Source: Gemmatimonadota bacterium (lineage in GTDB: Bacteria; GCA-2686955). Taken from it: 7,623 nt of DNA. The notes under the pieces are model-generated. The model saw only the letters and a list, made by a program, of their open reading frames with translations, was not told the origin of the DNA and did not search any database. The DNA is taken from the NCBI GenBank assembly GCA_026991065.1, contig JALXCG010000178.1:1-7623 (forward strand). Reading direction: 5' to 3'. Position numbers and translations under genes: made by a program. Each line of letters starts with the position of its first letter. Position 1 is the stretch's first letter. Positions 1-4,992 of the stretch are shown one piece after another.

Positions 1-227
1 ATAAGACGATCGTCGTGGATACCGCACCAGTACTGAACTTTCCCGAAAGCGCGCTCATCATGGCCAGCGCTCACGCCACGCTTTTGGTCGCGAAGCACCA
101 GCACACCAGTCGCAAACGGCTGTCGCAGGCTGGAACGTTGATTCGCGGGAGCGGTGGTAGCCTGCAGGGTGTTGTCCTAAATGGGGTCGAAGATCCCCTT
201 CCTTCTTGGCTTTCAGCTCGTATTTGA
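1..227 (+). CDS. CpsD/BY-kinase-like P-loop ATPase, 3' end only
   Basis: This is the C-terminal 74 residues of a gene that begins before the window; the first whole codon is at 3 and the TGA stop is 225-227. The visible protein opens with KTIVVDTAPVL, a Walker B motif of the hhhhDxxP type found in bacterial tyrosine kinases and CpsD-like ATPases that work with Wzz-type co-polymerases. It continues with the family-typical pattern ALIMASAHATLLVAK, then GVVLNGVEDPLPSW. Family knowledge: these cytoplasmic ATPases bind the inner-membrane chain-length protein and cycle between phosphorylated and unphosphorylated states during polymer export. The tyrosine cluster usual at the C-terminus of true BY-kinases is absent; the protein ends PSWLSARI with no tyrosine in the visible part. 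The Walker A and A' motifs would lie upstream and cannot be checked. The stop lies inside the Shine-Dalgarno sequence of the next gene, so the two are probably co-transcribed. The family call is good; kinase activity is unproven. Confidence 0.8.
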   Translation, partial: KTIVVDTAPVLNFPESALIMASAHATLLVAKHQHTSRKRLSQAGTLIRGSGGSLQGVVLNGVEDPLPSWLSARI

Positions 228-230
228 AAG
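226..230 (+). promoter_or_regulatory. Ribosome binding site that sets the export-lipoprotein start
   Basis: GAAAG lies five bases before the ATG at 236 and overlaps the TGA stop of the upstream kinase-like gene. It supports ATG 236 over the in-frame TTG at 206. Starting at 236 also places a lipoprotein signal sequence at the very N-terminus. Confidence 0.55.
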
Positions 231-235
231 ACACC

Positions 236-988
236 ATGAATTTCAAAATGCTCATCGTTGCCACTGCAGCTTGTGGAATGATCGGATGTGGAGGCCATCC
301 CGCGCCGGTGATGACTCCTCAGCTAGGTCAGAGTGCTGCCGCTGATCTGGAGTCTCCCCCGCTCTATTTGATCCAATCGGGTGATTTGCTGACTCTCAGA
401 TTCTCCCGCGCAAAGGAACTGGATGGTGATTTCCGGGTGCGGCCGGATGGACGGATTACACTGCCGTTGGTTGGTGATGAGCAGGTCGAAGGTGTGAATC
501 CAGGGGTTCTCCAGCACCGTCTCGAGGAGCTATACGCGCCGATTCTGAAGGATCCGAGGGTTGCCGTGAGTGTGTCGGAGTTCAAGCATCCAAAGATCTT
601 CGTTGGCGGTCAGGTGGAGCGCCCGGGAGTCTATGAATTTGCACGCGGGTTGACTGCCTTCCGGGCGACCTTGGCGGCGGGTGGTTTTACCGACCAGGCT
701 GCTAGGAGCCGCGTGGTGTTGATCCGCAACAGCGGCGATCGGACGCCGGAATCGTTCGAGGTGGATCTCGAGAAGGTTTTCGAGAGTTCCGAGGGGGCAG
801 TGGACCCCTACCTGCAGCCGCAGGATATTCTGATCATTCCGCGGAGCAACATCGGGACTCTCGACCTGTTTGTTGATCAGTATATTGACAATGTCTTACC
901 GGACTTAGTAGAACGCGGCTTTAGCTACGCGATTGGCGTGCTGGCCGCCGACGAAGCGCGGAAATGGCGCGATGACAACCTCAACTGA
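236..988 (+). CDS. Wza/OMA-family polysaccharide export outer-membrane lipoprotein
   Basis: This 250-residue protein is probably the outer-membrane exit channel for the polymer. Residues 1-18 look like a lipoprotein signal: MNFK, a hydrophobic stretch, then MIGC with Cys18 as the likely lipidated residue. Residues about 42-115 form the polysaccharide export domain, with the typical YLIQSGDLLTLRF and FRVRPDGRITLPLVGD. Residues about 118-202 are an SLBB-type domain (KIFVGGQVERPGVYEF, then LQPQDILIIPRS). The tail near 207-222 (TLDLFVDQYIDNVLPD) resembles the C-terminal segment of short family members. At 250 residues it is much shorter than E. coli Wza (about 380), consistent with one SLBB domain. 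An in-frame TTG at 206 would add ten residues before the signal and is less likely. The gene starts eight bases after the kinase-like gene stops and its 3' end overlaps the priming transferase by 17 bases, so translation is probably coupled. Confidence 0.9.
   Translation: MNFKMLIVATAACGMIGCGGHPAPVMTPQLGQSAAADLESPPLYLIQSGDLLTLRFSRAKELDGDFRVRPDGRITLPLVGDEQVEGVNPGVLQHRLEELYAPILKDPRVAVSVSEFKHPKIFVGGQVERPGVYEFARGLTAFRATLAAGGFTDQAARSRVVLIRNSGDRTPESFEVDLEKVFESSEGAVDPYLQPQDILIIPRSNIGTLDLFVDQYIDNVLPDLVERGFSYAIGVLAADEARKWRDDNLN
960..964 (+). promoter_or_regulatory. Ribosome binding site for the priming transferase
   Basis: GGAAA lies seven bases before the ATG at 972 and inside the 3' end of the export-lipoprotein gene. 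It favours 972 over the in-frame upstream start at 933, which would lengthen the overlap to 56 bases and add a non-conserved leader. Confidence 0.45.
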
Positions 989-2006
989 GACTCCAGGCGG
1001 TCGCGGCAGACGCCGCCTCACCGATCCGCTGCGCGCCGGAAGCGAGCCTCACGTTGTTATTCTCGGCGCGGGGGGGCGTGCGCTGGCGATTCGCGAACAT
1101 CTACAGCGCCGCCGCATGACGGTCATTGGGCATCTGTCGGCTGACGGAAGCGGACCCGAGGATTACGTTGTCGGTGCTTACTCCGATTTGGCGGCGATTC
1201 TACGGGAAGAAGTTGTTGATCGAGTGGTCGTGGCGGTTCCCCCGGAAGGGGCCCGCCGCGTGGTTACAGATGCGCTGCGAGTCGCGGAGCGCGTAGGCGT
1301 ACCGGTCGCCTGTGAGTCTTCGCTTGCTGGATTCCTTGGGCAGGAGCGCCTGGTCGGAGGCAAGAGTCTTGTCCCCATCGGTGTGTTGCGCCCGCCAAGC
1401 GGGGTTCGCGTGCAGATCAAGTTGCTCCTTGATCGCTTGCTGGCGACTCTGATGGTACTGCTCGGGCTTCCTCTTTTTCCGATTCTCGCTCTCTGGATCA
1501 AGATGGACTCGAAAGGGCCGGTGATCTTCAAGCAGGTGCGAGTTCGCAACAACGGCCGTCACTTTCACCTCTTTAAGTTCCGCACCATGGTGGCCAATGC
1601 TGAAGAACTCAAGGCCAAGCTTATGGCGCAAAACGAGGTGGACGGGCCTGCATTCAAGATTGCGGGGGACCCGCGGATTACTCGCGTGGGCGCGATCTTG
1701 CGGCATTTTCGCATGGACGAACTACCTCAGCTCCTGAACATTGTTCGCGGGGAGATGAGCTTTGTGGGCCCCCGACCGCCCCTGCCCGCTGAAGTCGAAC
1801 GCTATGAGGACTGGTATCTGCGGCGACTTTGCGTAATTCCCGGTTTGACTTGTCTGTGGCAGTTGGAGCATGGCCCTCTGGGGATCGCATTCGCTGACTG
1901 GATGCGTCTTGATCTTCGGTATATCGATAATTGGAGCCTGTGGCTCGATCTCAAGATTTTTCTGCGCACCATCCCGCTAGTGCTATTCGGAGTGCGGGCG
2001 ATGTGA
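972..2006 (+). CDS. Polyprenyl-phosphate sugar-1-phosphate transferase (bacterial sugar transferase family), short form
   Basis: This 344-residue enzyme should transfer a sugar-1-phosphate from a nucleotide sugar to undecaprenyl phosphate at the inner membrane, the first step of repeat-unit assembly. Residues about 26-125 are a Rossmann-like domain (VVILGAGGRA, later VDRVVVAVPPEGA), as in WcaJ/WbaP-type proteins. The catalytic domain starts near 148: a hydrophobic segment at about 155-177 containing Pro170 suits the re-entrant membrane helix of the family. It is followed by KFRTM (202-206), DGPAFKIAGDPRITRVG (224-240), RMDELPQ with the Asp249-Glu250 catalytic pair, FVGPRPPLP (264-272), and a typical end with MRLDLRYIDNWSLWLDLKI. 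Two things are odd. The N-terminal four-helix membrane bundle of WcaJ-like proteins is missing. The usual WQVSGR loop reads WQLEHGPLGIAF, with one extra residue and no arginine. The gene overlaps the previous one and lies 34 bases before the Wzz-like gene. The sugar donor cannot be read from sequence. Confidence 0.9.
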   Translation: MTTSTETPGGRGRRRLTDPLRAGSEPHVVILGAGGRALAIREHLQRRRMTVIGHLSADGSGPEDYVVGAYSDLAAILREEVVDRVVVAVPPEGARRVVTDALRVAERVGVPVACESSLAGFLGQERLVGGKSLVPIGVLRPPSGVRVQIKLLLDRLLATLMVLLGLPLFPILALWIKMDSKGPVIFKQVRVRNNGRHFHLFKFRTMVANAEELKAKLMAQNEVDGPAFKIAGDPRITRVGAILRHFRMDELPQLLNIVRGEMSFVGPRPPLPAEVERYEDWYLRRLCVIPGLTCLWQLEHGPLGIAFADWMRLDLRYIDNWSLWLDLKIFLRTIPLVLFGVRAM

Positions 2007-2009
2007 GTG

Positions 2010-2033
2010 GCGTAGTTCTCTACGTGAAGGTGA
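2010..2033 (+). promoter_or_regulatory. Small hairpin abutting a strong Shine-Dalgarno sequence before the Wzz-like gene
   Basis: CGTAG (2011-2015) and CTACG (2020-2024) pair around a TTCT loop, with a possible extra G-U pair from 2010 to 2025. Directly after it, AAGGTGA (2027-2033) is a good Shine-Dalgarno sequence seven bases from the ATG at 2041. The ribosome site is clear; a regulatory role for the hairpin is inference only. Confidence 0.45.
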
Positions 2034-2040
2034 TAACAGC

Positions 2041-3588
2041 ATGGCAAATGATCCTCTGCCCCCCCATCCAGACGACATCGAGGGACTGGGCCTTGATGCG
2101 GGCGACATTGTGCGGCTCTATGCTCGGCACGCCAAGCTCATGGCGGCGATCGTTCTTGGCCTCGTTCTGCTCGTAACTCTCGCGGTCTATTTGGTGCCGC
2201 CGAGCTATGTCGCGACGGCGGAGCTGCTGGTTGCGCGCAATGAACCCGACGTGTCCGAGGGCGAATCCGAGCGGCCGGTGACGGCTCTGGAGCGGGGCGA
2301 AGCCCTGGCGACAGAAGCGGAGATCCTTACGTCCGAAGGTCTTGTGCGGCGCTGTCTTCAAGACCACAAGCGTTTGAATGCCGCCCCCACAGAGACCGAC
2401 TATGTGAAGTTGATGCTCAAGTACGCGATCATGCCCTTCAAAGCGTTGGGTTTGATTTATGAGGGCGACGATCCGGAAGCTGACCGGGTCCGCAACCTGC
2501 TCAAGCGGATCGATGTCTCGGAGCATGTCGATGCGAATACACTCGATGTTCGTTTCGAGCACGACTCTCCGGACGTTGCGCAGAAAGCTCTCAATGCCCT
2601 CATTGAGACCTATCTCCGTTTTCGGATCGAGACACTGCGTGATCCAGAGTTGGAAGCTCACTACTCGGAGCGCATGGAGGGACTGTCGAAACGCATCGAC
2701 GAGGTCGAAGGTCGCGTTTTGGATGTCGGGCGAAAGTCTGGAATGATACAGCCCGACGTAGAGATGAGTCTGGCGGTCACGCATCTTGCGGAATTGCGCA
2801 ATGAGGTCGTTGACATGGAGATCGAGCGTCAGGCGATGCTCGGAAAGTTGGATGAGATCCAGCGTCTGATGCAGGGGGGGGAAGATTCCGAGTCGCTTCT
2901 GCGCCGGGAGACCGGGCGGAACCCGGCGTGGCTTTCTCTCAACGAAACGGCCACCAACCTCGAACGTCGCTACGAGGTGATGAAACTGACCTATCAAGAG
3001 GGATCGGAGCCTCTGGACGCGGTCTCGGCAGAGTTGGCGCAGGTTCGGCAACTCTTGTCGCGCACACCAGAAATGATTACGACGACCGAAGTCCGTGGCC
3101 GGGACGAAGCGGCGATTTCCCTGGAATCAAACTACAACGACGCTCTCGCGGCGGTCGCTGGCCTGGATCGAAGAATCGATGCACTGCACCATGAGATTGA
3201 TCAGAGCAGTCGCGAATTGAGAGAGATGAACCGCTGGGCGACGCAATTGGAGCGCGCGGATGCGGAGATGGCGGCGGTGTCCAGCTCCTATCAGATCTAT
3301 CTGAAGAAGCGCGAAGATGCGTTGCTGTCCTCGATTGCCGATCGGCGACAGATCAATGTCAAGGTTATTCAACCGGCGATTCGGCCGGACAAGCCCGCTA
3401 TGCCGAGGTTGATTCCAATCATTCTTTCCGGCATTGCCGGCATTGCCCTTGCGATCGGTTTGGTGACCGCACTCGAACTGGTCAACGGCACGGTTCGCAA
3501 CGAGAGGGATGTGGAGAGGACCCTGGGAGTTCCACTCCTGGCTTCCTTTGAGTTGGTGCCCGAGAAGAAGAATGTAGCCGCCGCTTGA
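2041..3588 (+). CDS. Wzz/GumC-type polysaccharide chain-length determinant (co-polymerase), no kinase domain
   Basis: This 515-residue inner-membrane protein should control polymer length and link the inner membrane to the export channel. Transmembrane segment 1 lies at about 33-52, followed by the Wzz-domain start SYVATAELLVARNEPD. The periplasmic part (about 55-455) includes long charged helical stretches likely to form coiled coils near 205-285 and 365-430. Its distal part has SSSYQIYLKKREDALLSSIA and VKVIQPAIRPDKPAMPRLIP, the proline-rich lead into transmembrane segment 2 (about 457-480) typical of GumC/Wzc/CapA proteins. The short cytoplasmic tail (NGTVRNERDVERTLGVPLLASF) ends with no P-loop domain, so the ATPase must be separate; the kinase-like fragment at the window start is the obvious candidate. 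The length is usual for the kinase-less type with a long periplasmic part. The start at 2041 is supported by a strong Shine-Dalgarno sequence. The gene contains a C7 run (2059-2065) and a G8 run (2874-2881). Confidence 0.92.
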   Translation: MANDPLPPHPDDIEGLGLDAGDIVRLYARHAKLMAAIVLGLVLLVTLAVYLVPPSYVATAELLVARNEPDVSEGESERPVTALERGEALATEAEILTSEGLVRRCLQDHKRLNAAPTETDYVKLMLKYAIMPFKALGLIYEGDDPEADRVRNLLKRIDVSEHVDANTLDVRFEHDSPDVAQKALNALIETYLRFRIETLRDPELEAHYSERMEGLSKRIDEVEGRVLDVGRKSGMIQPDVEMSLAVTHLAELRNEVVDMEIERQAMLGKLDEIQRLMQGGEDSESLLRRETGRNPAWLSLNETATNLERRYEVMKLTYQEGSEPLDAVSAELAQVRQLLSRTPEMITTTEVRGRDEAAISLESNYNDALAAVAGLDRRIDALHHEIDQSSRELREMNRWATQLERADAEMAAVSSSYQIYLKKREDALLSSIADRRQINVKVIQPAIRPDKPAMPRLIPIILSGIAGIALAIGLVTALELVNGTVRNERDVERTLGVPLLASFELVPEKKNVAAA

Positions 3589-4943
3589 GCAAGCCGAGCA
3601 CAGCGCAGAGTGGAGGAACCGGAAAGAAGCTGGTTTCGGATGGCCTGTTGACCTATGCCACCGAAATGGCCAGCGCGCTGCTCAATCTGGGCACAAGCAT
3701 CTTGATTGCTCGCATTCTCGGTCCTTCAGGACGAGGTCTCTACGCGATCTTCATTCTGGTTCCCATGACTTTGCAGCAGTTCGGCATCTTTGGGCTGCCG
3801 CAGGGGGTTGTGCATTACATGCACAAGGACTGGGAGGGGCGCGGGAGGCGTGCCGCCAACTTGGTGGTCGCGGCGGTTGTCGTTGGTCTTCCCTATGCCT
3901 TCCTTGCTCGCTGGTTTTTCGCCAGTGGGGCTTTGGCGGAGTTGGAACAGTCAACGGCGCTCATTACGATGCTCGTGGTGAGTTGCGTACCCGCCATGCT
4001 TTTCAATGCCTTTACTCAGGGGTTCGTGCTTGGCCTTGACGACCTCGTCAAGCGCAATCTGTTGAGAATCGTTGAACTCGGCGTCTATTTTGTTGGCGTC
4101 ATAGTCTTCGTCTTGGTGTTACGTCAAGGTGTTGAAGGTGCAATGAAGGCGTGGGCGGGTGGTGTACTCGCAACTTCCGCCACGAGTTTCGTGTTTCTCT
4201 GGCCTCACCTCAAGCGCGGCCACATGGTCCCGGACTTGCGGCGCCTGCGGCTTGATTTTCTTTTTGGCATCCGCGGATTCTTGGCCAACGTCGCATTTTT
4301 CTTGCTCTACCGGCTGAATCTCTATCTGGTCTCGCATTTTCTGGATACCGAGGCGGTGGGGCACTACTCAGTCGCGGCGGCCCTCTTGATGATGATGGCC
4401 ATTTTGCCGCAGGCGATTGATCAGGCATTCCTACCAAAGGTGACCGCGCGCTATGCGGATGCCGATGGCCAGGAGGAGTTGACTCCGCTGGTGTCGCGAC
4501 TGTCGCTCGTGATCTCAGGTGTCTCGGCCCTGGCCATGGCGATCGGTGCATGGCCGTTGGTCTGGGTCCTTTACGGCCCTGAATACTTGCCCGCTGTTAG
4601 TGCTTTGCTGGTTCTACTGCCCGCAGTCACTGCTCTTTGTGGCATGGCGGTGCTCAGTTCCGCTCTGCAGGCCCGTGGCTTACCCCAGTGGAACTCGGTC
4701 GGAGCGGTGGCCGGTTTTGTAACCAACGGGATCTTGGGGCTGATTCTAATTCCCCGGCTCGGAATCATCGGTGCATCTCTGGCCTCTAGTATGGGCTATG
4801 TCGTGTTTGGACTGGTCCTTGTCTGGGCGTTTCTGCGTGCCGACAAGAGCGTGGGCTGGACCGACCTGCTGGTTCCACGGCGGAAGGACATCGATCTCTT
4901 GTGGAGCGGGATTCGCCCGCTGCTGGCAAGAGTCGGCATTTGA
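3585..4943 (+). CDS. Wzx-type lipid-linked oligosaccharide flippase (MOP superfamily)
   Basis: This 452-residue integral membrane protein should move the lipid-linked repeat unit from the cytoplasmic to the periplasmic face. About 12 hydrophobic segments can be read, roughly at 20-42, 52-74, 90-112, 123-146, 159-179, 188-206, 226-250, 262-283, 302-327, 337-361, 371-390 and 395-417. Family signatures are IARILGPSGRGLYAIF (41-56), the central YRLNLYLVSHFLDTEAVGHYSVA (in pieces over about 242-264), WVLYGPEYLPAVSALLVLLP (327-346) and LIPRLGIIGASLASSMGY (388-405). The length is normal. The start is a TTG at 3585-3587 that overlaps the upstream TGA at 3586-3588 (TTGA), an arrangement suited to translational coupling. 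No in-frame ATG occurs before the first membrane segment, and Met28 lies inside it, so the TTG is the best choice. It is the last plus-strand gene of the compact unit and converges on the minus-strand gene. The transported sugar cannot be predicted. Confidence 0.9.
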   Translation: MSKPSTAQSGGTGKKLVSDGLLTYATEMASALLNLGTSILIARILGPSGRGLYAIFILVPMTLQQFGIFGLPQGVVHYMHKDWEGRGRRAANLVVAAVVVGLPYAFLARWFFASGALAELEQSTALITMLVVSCVPAMLFNAFTQGFVLGLDDLVKRNLLRIVELGVYFVGVIVFVLVLRQGVEGAMKAWAGGVLATSATSFVFLWPHLKRGHMVPDLRRLRLDFLFGIRGFLANVAFFLLYRLNLYLVSHFLDTEAVGHYSVAAALLMMMAILPQAIDQAFLPKVTARYADADGQEELTPLVSRLSLVISGVSALAMAIGAWPLVWVLYGPEYLPAVSALLVLLPAVTALCGMAVLSSALQARGLPQWNSVGAVAGFVTNGILGLILIPRLGIIGASLASSMGYVVFGLVLVWAFLRADKSVGWTDLLVPRRKDIDLLWSGIRPLLARVGI

Positions 4944-4946
4944 CGA

Positions 4947-4988
4947 GCGGCGCGTTTTGCGGAACTCGGTGACGAGCAACCGCGCCGC
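4947..4988. terminator. GC-rich hairpin filling the convergent gap; possible two-way terminator without U-run
   Basis: GCGGCGCG (4947-4954) is perfectly complementary to CGCGCCGC (4981-4988). The 26-base loop holds a second stem, CTCG (4965-4968) with CGAG (4973-4976), closed by GTGA, a GNRA-type tetraloop on the plus-strand RNA. An alternative inner pairing of GCGG (4959-4962) with CCGC (4980-4983) competes with the outer stem. The structure lies wholly between the flippase stop and the stop of the opposing gene. Neither side has the T-run of a classical intrinsic terminator, so a termination role is inferred from position and stem strength. Confidence 0.45.
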
Positions 4989-4992
4989 CGCC

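Noticed and set aside
206-235. Upstream TTG start for the export lipoprotein
   Set aside because: It would put ten residues before the lipoprotein signal and overlap the kinase-like gene by 22 bases, while ATG 236 has a well-placed Shine-Dalgarno sequence.
2020-3051. Long minus-strand open frame (343 codons) opposite the Wzz-like gene
   Set aside because: It lies wholly antisense to a clear Wzz/GumC gene, its translation shows no family motif, and long antisense frames are common in GC-rich coding DNA.
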